DNA from: an uncultured Ruminococcus sp.
GTDB taxonomy: Bacteria > Bacillota > Clostridia > Lachnospirales > Lachnospiraceae
Direction: 5' to 3'
NCBI GenBank assembly: GCA_934359255.1
Contig: CAKRLG010000021.1
Span: 1 to 41,492 of the forward strand
Length of the DNA stretch: 41,492 nucleotides
A program made the translations under genes and the position numbers. Shown here in pieces: positions 22,719 to 31,261 of the stretch. A model generated the notes under the pieces. The model worked only from the letters and a program-made list of their open reading frames with translations. It searched no databases and was not told the DNA's origin. The number at the start of each line of letters is the position of its first letter. Positions within the stretch are counted from its first letter, which is position 1.

Positions 22719-24098
22719 ATGAAAAGAAAAATTGTAGCAGTTGTATTAGCTTCCACAATGGTATTCGGAATGACCGCTTGTGGTTCTTCAGGAGCAAGTG
22801 ATTCTTCCAGCACAGGAAGCGATGCAGCAACAGACGACACAACAGCAACAGATGACAGTTCCAGTGATGACGCAGACGTTGTAGAAGGAAGCTCCGATGA
22901 TGAGAATACCCTGACCGTCTGGACATGGGATCCGAACTTCAACATCTACGCAATCAACAAAGCAGCTGAGATCTACGCACAGGATCATCCGGGATTCAAA
23001 GTAGAAGTAAGCGAGATCCAGTCTGACGATATCGAAACAAGACTGACAACAGCAGTTTCTGCAGGAGATCTGAGCACACTGCCGGATATCTTCCTGATGC
23101 AGGATAACTCTTTCCAGAAATATGCTACCAACTATCCGGACATCTTCACAGACCTGACAGATTCCGGTATCGACTTCAGCCAGTTCTCATCCGCAAAAGT
23201 TGCTTACTCAACACTGGACGGAAAGAACTACGGTATCCCGTTTGATAACGGTGCTGTTATCGAATGCCTGCGTACCGATATGCTGGAAGAAGCCGGATAC
23301 ACAGTAGATGATTTCACAGACATTACATGGTCTGACTTCATGGAAAAAGCAAAAGTTGTTAAAGAGAAAACAGGTAACCCGATCCTGACATCTCAGGCTG
23401 GCTCTCCTGACCTGGTAATGATGATGCTGCAGTCCTGTGGACAGTCTCTGTTCAACGAAGATGGATCTGTTAATATCAAAGACAACGAAGCTCTGAAACC
23501 AATCCTGGAGATTTATCAGCAGATGGTGAAAGACGGAACATTAGTAGAAGTTACTGACTGGGATCAGTACATTGCATCTATCAACAACAGCACAGTAGCT
23601 GGTGTTGTCAACGGATGCTGGATCATGGCTTCTATCGTAGCTAACGATGATCAGTCCGGAAAATGGGCAATCACAAATATGCCGAAACTGGACGATGTTG
23701 ACGGAGCTACAAACTACTCCAACAACGGTGGTTCTTCTTGGGCAATTACTTCTAACTGTAAGAAAGTTGACCTGGCTGTAGACTTCATGAACTCTACATT
23801 CGCTGGAAGCACAGAGTTCTATGATGACATCATCTCCAAAGGCGCTCTGGCAACATGGGCACCGGCTGGTGATTCCGAAGCATATGCTCAGCCTGTAGAA
23901 TTCTTCAGCGGCGATGCAGTTTACGCTAAGATCGTAGACTTCTCTACAAAGACTCCTTCCAATATCACAGGTGCTTTCTACTATGATGCTCGTGATGCTG
24001 TAGGTGTTGCACTGTCCAACATCATCCAGAGTGGTGCTGATATGGATTCTGAAATTGCAACTGCACAGGATACTGTAGAGTTCAACATGGGTGGCTGA
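22719..24098 (+). CDS. Sugar ABC transporter substrate-binding lipoprotein (CUT1 type)
   Basis: A 459-residue extracellular binding protein tethered to the membrane. The signal peptide ends in lipobox MTAC, with the lipid-modified Cys21. A ~35-residue linker of Ser, Thr, Asp and Ala follows. The mature domain opens with LTVWTWDPNFNIYAINKAAE and carries the KVEVSEIQSDDIETRLTTAVSAG pattern of family 1 oligosaccharide binders. I start at the ATG at 22719, which has AGGAGG 8 bases upstream; the frame is open earlier. It heads an operon with two permeases and beta-galactosidases, so its ligand is most likely lactose, a galacto-oligosaccharide or a related beta-galactoside. Confidence 0.9.
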   Translation: MKRKIVAVVLASTMVFGMTACGSSGASDSSSTGSDAATDDTTATDDSSSDDADVVEGSSDDENTLTVWTWDPNFNIYAINKAAEIYAQDHPGFKVEVSEIQSDDIETRLTTAVSAGDLSTLPDIFLMQDNSFQKYATNYPDIFTDLTDSGIDFSQFSSAKVAYSTLDGKNYGIPFDNGAVIECLRTDMLEEAGYTVDDFTDITWSDFMEKAKVVKEKTGNPILTSQAGSPDLVMMMLQSCGQSLFNEDGSVNIKDNEALKPILEIYQQMVKDGTLVEVTDWDQYIASINNSTVAGVVNGCWIMASIVANDDQSGKWAITNMPKLDDVDGATNYSNNGGSSWAITSNCKKVDLAVDFMNSTFAGSTEFYDDIISKGALATWAPAGDSEAYAQPVEFFSGDAVYAKIVDFSTKTPSNITGAFYYDARDAVGVALSNIIQSGADMDSEIATAQDTVEFNMGG

Positions 24099-24146
24099 TG
24101 ATCAGCTGAATAGTTGAAAAAATAACAAGTAACAAATAAATAGAAC

Positions 24147-24187
24147 GGGGGTCTGCTTCGAAAAAAGCGGAGCAGGTCCCCTTCTTT
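24147..24187 (+). terminator. Attenuating hairpin between the binding protein and permease genes
   Basis: GGGGGTCTGCTTC and GGAGCAGGTCCCC pair along 13 bp with three G-U pairs, followed by the interrupted T-run TTCTTTCT. It probably lets the binding protein be made in excess over the permeases. Confidence 0.65.
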
Positions 24188-24221
24188 CTAAAAAATGGAA
24201 GAGAAAGGGAGGATGGATTTC

Positions 24222-25109
24222 ATGAGCGATCAGAAGAAAAAAGGATTGTCACTGGCTAAGAAACACAACCTGACCGGTTGGGCGTTCTTGCTTCCTGCAA
24301 CCCTGTTGATTTGCTGGATGAGTTTTTATCCGATGATTCGGGCGTTCATTCTGTCATTACAGACAGGTATGGGTGTAAACCTGAGCTTTAATGGTTTGGC
24401 GAACTACACACGTATTTTAAAAGACCCAACATTTAAACAGACATTATTTAACACGTTCTTCTACCTGATCATTCAGGTACCGATCATGCTGGTGCTGGCG
24501 CTGATGTTTGCATCTATGCTGAACAATAAAGATCTGAGATTCAAAGGCCTGTTCCGTACATGTATCTTCTTACCATGTGCAACATCTCTGGTTTCTTACG
24601 CTATGATCTTCCGTTCTCTGTTTGCAAACGATGGTTTCGTAAACATGGTTCTTCGTAGCTTCGGTATGTCACCGGTCATGTGGTTCGGTAATGCATGGAC
24701 AGCTCGTGCCGTTATCATCATCGCTCTGGTATGGAGATGGACAGGATACAACATGGTATTCTATCTGTCCGGTCTGCAGAATATCGAATATTCTGTATAT
24801 GAAGCAGCAAAAATCGATGGCGCAAGCCCGATGCAGACATTCTTCAAGATTACCGTACCGCTTCTGAAACCGACCATCCTGCTGACAACCATTACATCTA
24901 CCAATGGTACTCTGCAGCTGTTCGATGAGTCCCTGAACCTGACAAATGGTGGTCCTGGTAAATCAACCATGACAATGTCTCATTATATTTACAATACATC
25001 CTTCGTGCAGAGCCCGAACTTCGGTTATGCAGCAGCGATGTCTATCCTGATCCTGATCATGGTTGCCATTCTGGCAATACTTCAGATGAAAGTAGGTGAC
25101 GAACGATAA
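24222..25109 (+). CDS. Sugar ABC transporter permease (MalF type)
   Basis: A 295-residue membrane subunit of a CUT1 importer. Six helices are expected. The cytoplasmic EAA loop that docks the ATPase reads VYEAAKIDGASPMQTFFKIT (about residues 195-214). The N-terminus GWAFLLPATLLICWMSFYP is the usual first helix. I choose the ATG at 24222, which has GGGAGG at a fitting distance; earlier ATGs overlap that site. Its last base overlaps the next permease start, so the two are translationally coupled. No ATPase gene lies in this operon; a shared MsmK-like ATPase elsewhere is assumed. Confidence 0.9.
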   Translation: MSDQKKKGLSLAKKHNLTGWAFLLPATLLICWMSFYPMIRAFILSLQTGMGVNLSFNGLANYTRILKDPTFKQTLFNTFFYLIIQVPIMLVLALMFASMLNNKDLRFKGLFRTCIFLPCATSLVSYAMIFRSLFANDGFVNMVLRSFGMSPVMWFGNAWTARAVIIIALVWRWTGYNMVFYLSGLQNIEYSVYEAAKIDGASPMQTFFKITVPLLKPTILLTTITSTNGTLQLFDESLNLTNGGPGKSTMTMSHYIYNTSFVQSPNFGYAAAMSILILIMVAILAILQMKVGDER

Positions 25110-25915
25110 TGGGTAAAGGTAAAAAATTCTTCATGTATCTTGTACTGTCAATCGCGTCAATTGTTTCTGTATTTCCACTGTACTATATGTTCTGCGCATC
25201 TACAAACAAGAGCGTTGACGTTATCGCAGGTAAACTGATTCCGGGAACTTACCTGATTGAAAACTACAAAGCACTGATTGCAAACCAGAACCTGGGACTG
25301 GCACTGTGGAACTCTTTCAGAAATGCAACGGTACTGACCATTCTGTGTCTTCTGGTTTGTTCTATCGCCGGTTATGGATTTGAAATCTACCACGACAAAG
25401 GAAAAGACGTTGTGTTCACCATCCTGCTGACTGCTATGATGATTCCTTTTGCAGCCATCATGATTCCGATGTTCCGTATGTTCTCTACTCTGAAAATGGT
25501 AAATACTATGGGTGCATTCATGCTTCCATCCATTGCAACACCGTTTATGATCATGATGTTCCGTCAGGCATCCAGATCCTTCCCTCATGACATCATCGAG
25601 GCAGCAAGAATCGATGGCCTGAGTGAAGTTGGTATCTTCTTCCGTATGTTCGTTCCTACCATGAAATCTACATACGCAGCAGCTACCATCATCACATTCA
25701 TGGGTGCATGGAACAACTATCTGTGGCCGAAGGTAATCCTGCAGAATAATAATTCTATTACCATGCCGATGCTGGTTGCCAACCTGTTAGGTGGTTACAC
25801 CGTAGATTACGGTATGTTGATGTTAGGTGTATTTATCTGTACCATTCCTACAGCAATTATCTTCTTTGCTTTCCAGAAGAGCTTTACAGAAGGTATCACA
25901 GGTGCTGTTAAATAA
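25109..25915 (+). CDS. Sugar ABC transporter permease (MalG type)
   Basis: A 268-residue second membrane subunit of the CUT1 importer. Features are an N-terminal helix (FFMYLVLSIASIVSVFPLYY), six helices in all, and the EAA loop IIEAARIDGLSEVGIFFRMF (about 162-181). GAWNNYLWPKVIL after the loop is typical of MalG proteins. The ATG lies in a TAATG overlap with the stop of the preceding permease. With that subunit it forms the pore for the sugar delivered by the lipoprotein at 22719-24098. Confidence 0.9.
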   Translation: MGKGKKFFMYLVLSIASIVSVFPLYYMFCASTNKSVDVIAGKLIPGTYLIENYKALIANQNLGLALWNSFRNATVLTILCLLVCSIAGYGFEIYHDKGKDVVFTILLTAMMIPFAAIMIPMFRMFSTLKMVNTMGAFMLPSIATPFMIMMFRQASRSFPHDIIEAARIDGLSEVGIFFRMFVPTMKSTYAAATIITFMGAWNNYLWPKVILQNNNSITMPMLVANLLGGYTVDYGMLMLGVFICTIPTAIIFFAFQKSFTEGITGAVK

Positions 25916-25964
25916 TAAAAAAGTAGCTGTGCATATGCTGAAGGGTTATGTATAAGTAAATTGA

Positions 25965-26002
25965 GGCGGATATTTATAATATATGAATATCCGCCTGTTT
26001 TT
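25965..26002 (+). terminator. Terminator between the permease and lacZ genes
   Basis: GGCGGATATT pairs with AATATCCGCC (25986-25995), followed by TGTTTTTT. Only 32 bp separate it from lacZ, leaving no room for a clear promoter, so lacZ is probably reached by read-through. Confidence 0.8.
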
Positions 26003-26034
26003 TAGCAAAGATTGAAAAATAGGAGGAAAAAAGA

Positions 26035-29000
26035 ATGGGTACTTTCAATTACGATTTAGTAAAAGATCCTACTTATTTTAACGACAACCGTGTGGCTGCT
26101 CATTCAGACCACAGATATTACGCTTCTGTGGAAGCAATGGAACAGGAGGTGGATAACTTCCGTTGCAGCCTGAATGGACTGTGGAAATTCCACTATGCAA
26201 AAAACTATAACTGTACCATTCCCGGATTTGAAAAACCGGAATACTGCTGTGAACCATGGGATGATATCCGTGTACCGGCTCATATCCAGATGGAGGGATA
26301 TGATGTACCGCAGTATGCAAACGTACAGTATCCATGGGAAGGAAGAGAAGAAGTAGAACCGGGTCAGATTCCGGAGAGATTCAATCCGGTTGCTTCTTAT
26401 GTGAAATATTTTGAGGTGCCGGAAGAGATGACAGGTAAAAAAGTATTTATCTCTTTCCAGGGTGCAGAAAGTGGTATCGCTGTATGGCTGAACGGTAACT
26501 TTGTAGGATACAGTGAAGATACCTTTACACCATCCGAATTCGAACTGACTCCTTATCTGAAAGAAGGAGAAAACAAACTGGCAGCACAGGTCTTCAAATG
26601 GACCAGCAGCAGCTGGTGTGAGGACCAGGATTTCTTCCGTTTCTCCGGAATCTATCGTGATGTCTATCTGTATGCGATCCCGGAAGTACATGTATCTGAT
26701 GTAAAGATCCAGACACTTCTGGATGATACCTTCACTAAAGCGGATCTGGTGATCGATACCAAAGCTACCAAAGCCGGCAAAGTGAAAATCACATTATCCA
26801 AAGACGGAACAGAACTGCAGAGTGTAGAAGAGACACTGGCAGAGGAATCCCAGTATGTGATGAAAGTGGAGAATCCTGAACTGTGGTCTGCAGAATCTCC
26901 TGTTTTATATGATCTGTTACTGGAAGTAATGGATGAGAACGGACAGGTAACAGAAGTGATCCCTCAGAGAGTGGGCTTCCGTCGTTTTGAGATGAAAGAT
27001 TCCATCATGATGCTGAACGGCAAGAGAATCGTCTTCAAAGGTGTAAACCGTCATGAATTCAGTTCTGTATCCGGTCGCGTGGTATCCAGAGAAGAATTGA
27101 TCAAAGACCTGGTGATCATGAAACAGAACAATATCAATGCCATCCGTACCTGTCATTATCCGGATGCAGTCGGCATCTATGAACTGTGTGATGAATACGG
27201 TATCTATATGATCGCAGAGTGTAACATGGAGAGCCACGGAAGCTGGGACATCAGTGCAGAACAGACCGGGGACTTCAGCAAAGTCGTACCATGTGACCGT
27301 CCGGAATGGATGGATATGATGCTGGATCGTGTTAACTCTATGTATCAGAGAGATAAGAACCATCCCGCAATCCTGATCTGGTCCTGTGGTAATGAATCCT
27401 TTGGCGGAAAAGTCATCTATGAGATGTCACAGCTGTATCGTAAGATGGATCCGAACCGTCTGGTACACTATGAAGGTGTCTGCCATGACAGAAGATACAA
27501 CGATACCAGTGATATGGAAAGCCAGATGTATCCGTCAGTAGAAGCTATCAAAGAATTCCTGGAAAAAGACAGAAGCAAACCATTTATCTGCTGCGAGTAC
27601 ACGCATGCAATGGGTAACTCCTGCGGTGGTATGCACAAATACACAGATCTGACCGATACCGAGCCGTCCTACCAGGGTGGATTTATCTGGGATTACATCG
27701 ATCAGTCCATCTACAAAAAAGACCGTTACGGAAAAGAATTCCAGGCATACGGCGGTGACTTCAATGATCGTCCATGCGACTACAACTTCAGCGGAAACGG
27801 TATCGCATACGGTGGAGAAAGAGACGCATCTCCCAAGATGCAGGATGTGAAATTCAACTATCAGAACATCTCTGCAAAAGTAGAAAAAGATCAGGTAACA
27901 ATCGTCAATAAGAACCTGTTTATCAACACAGATACCTTTGACTGCTTCGTAGTGCTTGCGAAAGACGGAAAACAGATCAAAGAAGTTCCGATGGAAACTC
28001 ATGTAGCTCCTCTGAGCGAGGAAACCGTAAGTCTGCCGATTCCGGTACAGACACTGCCGGGTGAATACGCAGTTACTGTATCCTTCCGTCTGAAAGAAGA
28101 TACCGTATGGGCAAAACGTGGTCATGAAGTGGCATTCGGACAGGGTGTTTACAAAGTAGAGGCACCTGTAAAAGCTGTAAAACCTGCAAAATTCGAAGTG
28201 ATCAATTCCGGTCATGACTTTGGTGTTCGCGGTGAAAACTTCGATGTGCTCTTCTCTTACCTGAACGGCGGTCTTGCTTCTTACCGTTACGGTGGAGTGG
28301 AAATGATCCAAATGATTCCAAGACCAAACTTCTGGCGTGCACCGGTCGACAACGATAACGGAAGTCTGATGCAGATGCGCTGCGGACAGTGGAAACTGGC
28401 ATCCATGTATCTGTCTCACAAATATCCGACCGGAGGACATTATCCGGGAATGCATATTCCTGAAATCGAAGTCCTGGATGACAGCGCAAAGATTACATTT
28501 ACTTATGCGATGCCAACAACTCCGGCAACTGAGTGTAAACTGAGCTATCAGGTATACGGTGACGGAAGCATCCGCACCACACTGACGTATGATCCGGTAG
28601 AAGGTCTGGGTGATATGCCGGAATTCGGTGTTATGTTCAAATTCGATGCAGATTATGACAATGTAACCTGGTACGGCATGGGACCGGAAGAAACCTATGT
28701 GGACAGATGCGAAGGCGCAAAACTGGGTATCTACAAGAACAAAGTAGAAGATAATATGGCAAAATACATGGTTCCACAGGAATGCGGAAACAAGGTTGGT
28801 GTACGTTGGGCATCTGTAACAGACCGTAAGGGCAGAGGTATGCTGTTTACCGGTGATGCTATGGAATTCTCCGCACTGCCATACACACCACATGAGATGG
28901 AAAATGCGATGCATCCATTTGAACTGCCGCAGGTACACTACACGGTAGTACGTGTATCCAAACAGCAGATGGGTATTGCCGGAGACGACAGCTGGGGAGC

Positions 29001-29073
29001 AAAACCACTTCCGGAATATCTGATCAAGACAGATGAAAAGATGGAATTCACATTCACATTCAAGGGAATCTGA
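26035..29073 (+). CDS. lacZ: Beta-galactosidase, glycoside hydrolase family 2 (LacZ type)
   Basis: A 1012-residue intracellular beta-galactosidase close in length to E. coli LacZ. The domain order is a jelly-roll sugar-binding domain (about 40-215), an immunoglobulin-like domain (220-318), a TIM barrel (320-615) and C-terminal beta domains. GVNRHEFSS starts the barrel. WSCGNESFGG holds the acid/base (Glu454) and FICCEYTHAMGNS the nucleophile (Glu521). There is no signal peptide, so it cleaves imported lactose or related galactosides to galactose and glucose. AGGAGG precedes the ATG. It is read in the same direction as the transporter genes. Confidence 0.94.
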   Translation: MGTFNYDLVKDPTYFNDNRVAAHSDHRYYASVEAMEQEVDNFRCSLNGLWKFHYAKNYNCTIPGFEKPEYCCEPWDDIRVPAHIQMEGYDVPQYANVQYPWEGREEVEPGQIPERFNPVASYVKYFEVPEEMTGKKVFISFQGAESGIAVWLNGNFVGYSEDTFTPSEFELTPYLKEGENKLAAQVFKWTSSSWCEDQDFFRFSGIYRDVYLYAIPEVHVSDVKIQTLLDDTFTKADLVIDTKATKAGKVKITLSKDGTELQSVEETLAEESQYVMKVENPELWSAESPVLYDLLLEVMDENGQVTEVIPQRVGFRRFEMKDSIMMLNGKRIVFKGVNRHEFSSVSGRVVSREELIKDLVIMKQNNINAIRTCHYPDAVGIYELCDEYGIYMIAECNMESHGSWDISAEQTGDFSKVVPCDRPEWMDMMLDRVNSMYQRDKNHPAILIWSCGNESFGGKVIYEMSQLYRKMDPNRLVHYEGVCHDRRYNDTSDMESQMYPSVEAIKEFLEKDRSKPFICCEYTHAMGNSCGGMHKYTDLTDTEPSYQGGFIWDYIDQSIYKKDRYGKEFQAYGGDFNDRPCDYNFSGNGIAYGGERDASPKMQDVKFNYQNISAKVEKDQVTIVNKNLFINTDTFDCFVVLAKDGKQIKEVPMETHVAPLSEETVSLPIPVQTLPGEYAVTVSFRLKEDTVWAKRGHEVAFGQGVYKVEAPVKAVKPAKFEVINSGHDFGVRGENFDVLFSYLNGGLASYRYGGVEMIQMIPRPNFWRAPVDNDNGSLMQMRCGQWKLASMYLSHKYPTGGHYPGMHIPEIEVLDDSAKITFTYAMPTTPATECKLSYQVYGDGSIRTTLTYDPVEGLGDMPEFGVMFKFDADYDNVTWYGMGPEETYVDRCEGAKLGIYKNKVEDNMAKYMVPQECGNKVGVRWASVTDRKGRGMLFTGDAMEFSALPYTPHEMENAMHPFELPQVHYTVVRVSKQQMGIAGDDSWGAKPLPEYLIKTDEKMEFTFTFKGI

Positions 29074-29108
29074 TGAAAAGTGCAAATGAAATGATTAAAT
29101 GAAAGGAA

Positions 29109-29153
29109 GTAACTTTTCAGTAGCCACTAACTGTGAAGGCACTGAACAGTTAC
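29109..29153. repeat. 45-bp internally deleted copy of the 142-bp repeat element
   Basis: It starts GTAACTTTTCAGTAG like the left end of the full copies and ends TAACTGTGAAGGCACTGAAC followed by AGTTAC like the right end. About 97 bp of interior, including both hairpins, is missing. It lies between lacZ and the GH42 gene. Confidence 0.75.
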
Positions 29154-29160
29154 GAAAGGA

Positions 29161-29200
29161 AAAGCCTTTCTCCTTGATGTGAAGGGAGAAAGGCTTTTTT
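29161..29200 (+). terminator. Terminator between lacZ and the GH42 gene
   Basis: AAAGCCTTTCTCC pairs with GGGAGAAAGGCTTT, followed by TTTTTT. The next start codon is 22 bp away with no visible promoter between, so the GH42-galT genes may depend on read-through. Confidence 0.85.
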
Positions 29201-29221
29201 GATAATACAGGAGAAAAACAT

Positions 29222-31261
29222 ATGGCAAGAGAAGTGAATTTTGGAAAAATGCTCCATGGTGGAGATTACAATCCGGAACAGTGGCTTCACAGCCCGGAGA
29301 TTCTGGAAAAAGACATCGAATATTTTAAAAAAGCGAAAATCAATGAAGTATCCCTGGGTATATTTTCCTGGGCAGTACTGGAACCGGTGGAGGGAGAATT
29401 CCATTTTGAATGGATGGAAAAGATTATTGACCGTCTGTATGAAAATGGTATTTCTACAATTTTGGCCACCCCGACCGGAGCAAGACCAAGATGGATGGCA
29501 GAGAAATATCCTGAGGTGCTTCGTGTAGATGCCAGCCGTCACAGAAATCTGTATGGAGAAAGACATAATCACTGTTATACCTCTCCGGTGTACAGAGAGA
29601 AAACAAGAATTATGAATACAAAACTGGCAGAAAAATTCAAAGATCATCCGGGTGTGATCGCTTGGCATATTTCCAACGAATATGGAGGAGAGTGTCATTG
29701 CCCGTTGTGTCAGGCAGCTTTTAAAAACTGGTTGAAAGACAAATATCAGACGGTAGATAAGATGAACCGGGCATGGGCAACCACATTCTGGAGTCACCGA
29801 TATAATGATTTTGATCAGGTAGACAGTCCTTCTCCGAGAGGAGACAGCTCTCTTCATGGCCTGAACCTGGACTGGAAACGCTTTGTGACCGATCAGACTG
29901 TAGATTTTGTAAAATGGGAGATCCGGGCGATCCGGGATGCAGGATCTGACAAACCAACCACCATCAATATGATGTACAATTTCCAGGGACTGAACTATCA
30001 CAAATTTGCGGATGTGGTAGATTTTGTATCCTGGGACAATTACCCACAATGGCATAAGAAAGAAGAATACCTGACGGCCATGGATAATGGTATGCAGCAT
30101 GATATCATGCGAAGCATTCAGAAAAAACCATTTTTACTGATGGAGAGCTGTCCATCGGCAACCAACTGGCAGTCTGTAAGCAAATTGAAGAAACCGGGAA
30201 TGCTTCATGCGGCTTCCATGCAGGCTGTTGCCCACGGATCTGACAGTATTTTGTATTTCCAGCTTCGCCAGAGCCAGGGTTCCTCTGAAAAATTCCATGG
30301 TGCAGTGATCGATCATTATGGCAAAGACGACACCAGAGTATTCAAGGAAGTAACGGAAGTAGGAGAAAGCCTGGAGAAACTTCAGGAAGTTACCGGAGCG
30401 AAGAACCCGGCACAGGTGGCTGTGGTATATGACTGGGAGAACCGCTGGGCCATGGAAGATGCGCAGGGACCGAGAAATAAAGGATTATTCTATAAAGAAA
30501 CCGTAGAAAAATCCTATTATGCATTCCGCAAACAGGGACTGAATGTGGATATGATCGATATGGAACAGGATCTGGATGGTTATAAGGTAGTAGCAGCACC
30601 TATGCTTTATATGCTCCGGGCAGGATTTGAAGAGAAGATTCGTAAGTATGTGGAAAAGGGCGGAACCTTTATCCTGACTTACTGGTCCGGCATCGTAGAC
30701 AGTACCGATCTGTGTTTCCTTGATGGAACGCCTTACGGACTGATGGATGTGATGGGACTTCGCAGTACAGAGATTGACGGCTTGTACGATGGGGAATATA
30801 ATAGAGGAGTACCGGTGAAGGGAAATGAGCTGTGCCTGACGAAAACCTATACCTGTAACCATCTTTGTGAACTGGTTAAGACTTCCACTGCACAGCCTCT
30901 GATGACCTATGAAACCGACTTTTATGCTGGTATGCCGGCACTTACCGTGAATCTTTTCGGTAAAGGAAAAGCATACCATGTCTGTGCAGACTTTGAACAG
31001 GGATTTTATGATGAAGTGTATCGTAAGATTGCCAAAGAAGCAGGCGTAAAGCGTGTAGTTGCCCACATCCCGGAAGGCGTGGAAGTAAGCGTGCGCCGGA
31101 ATCAGGATACAGATTATGTATTTGTACAGAACTTCAACCGCCAGCCGGTAGAAGTCAAGTTGCCTGTAGAACAGTATCCGGTATGGCTTGGAAAATATGA
31201 TGGCACTATAGATCGGTTCGGCACCGTGGTATTAAAAGGAAAGGCGGGAAAAAAGGAATGA
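29222..31261 (+). CDS. Beta-galactosidase, glycoside hydrolase family 42
   Basis: A 679-residue intracellular beta-galactosidase of family 42, a family often active on galacto-oligosaccharides and plant or milk galactosides rather than free lactose. The TIM barrel carries the acid/base in WHISNEYGGECHC (Glu153) and the nucleophile in FLLMESCPS (Glu308). Cysteines 118, 158, 160 and 163 form the zinc cluster found in many GH42 enzymes. The trimerisation domain and a small C-terminal beta domain follow. GGAGAA precedes the ATG. The stop codon overlaps the galT start by 4 bp (ATGA), coupling galactose release to its phosphorylation pathway. Confidence 0.94.
   Translation: MAREVNFGKMLHGGDYNPEQWLHSPEILEKDIEYFKKAKINEVSLGIFSWAVLEPVEGEFHFEWMEKIIDRLYENGISTILATPTGARPRWMAEKYPEVLRVDASRHRNLYGERHNHCYTSPVYREKTRIMNTKLAEKFKDHPGVIAWHISNEYGGECHCPLCQAAFKNWLKDKYQTVDKMNRAWATTFWSHRYNDFDQVDSPSPRGDSSLHGLNLDWKRFVTDQTVDFVKWEIRAIRDAGSDKPTTINMMYNFQGLNYHKFADVVDFVSWDNYPQWHKKEEYLTAMDNGMQHDIMRSIQKKPFLLMESCPSATNWQSVSKLKKPGMLHAASMQAVAHGSDSILYFQLRQSQGSSEKFHGAVIDHYGKDDTRVFKEVTEVGESLEKLQEVTGAKNPAQVAVVYDWENRWAMEDAQGPRNKGLFYKETVEKSYYAFRKQGLNVDMIDMEQDLDGYKVVAAPMLYMLRAGFEEKIRKYVEKGGTFILTYWSGIVDSTDLCFLDGTPYGLMDVMGLRSTEIDGLYDGEYNRGVPVKGNELCLTKTYTCNHLCELVKTSTAQPLMTYETDFYAGMPALTVNLFGKGKAYHVCADFEQGFYDEVYRKIAKEAGVKRVVAHIPEGVEVSVRRNQDTDYVFVQNFNRQPVEVKLPVEQYPVWLGKYDGTIDRFGTVVLKGKAGKKE

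Noticed and set aside
27535..29085. A 516-codon open frame on the minus strand opposite lacZ
   Set aside because: It is antisense to a conserved GH2 enzyme, rich in His, Cys and Phe as typical of shadow frames, and has no start signals.
29150..30100. A 316-codon minus-strand frame opposite the GH42 gene
   Set aside because: It mirrors the conserved catalytic barrel and shows no domain of its own.
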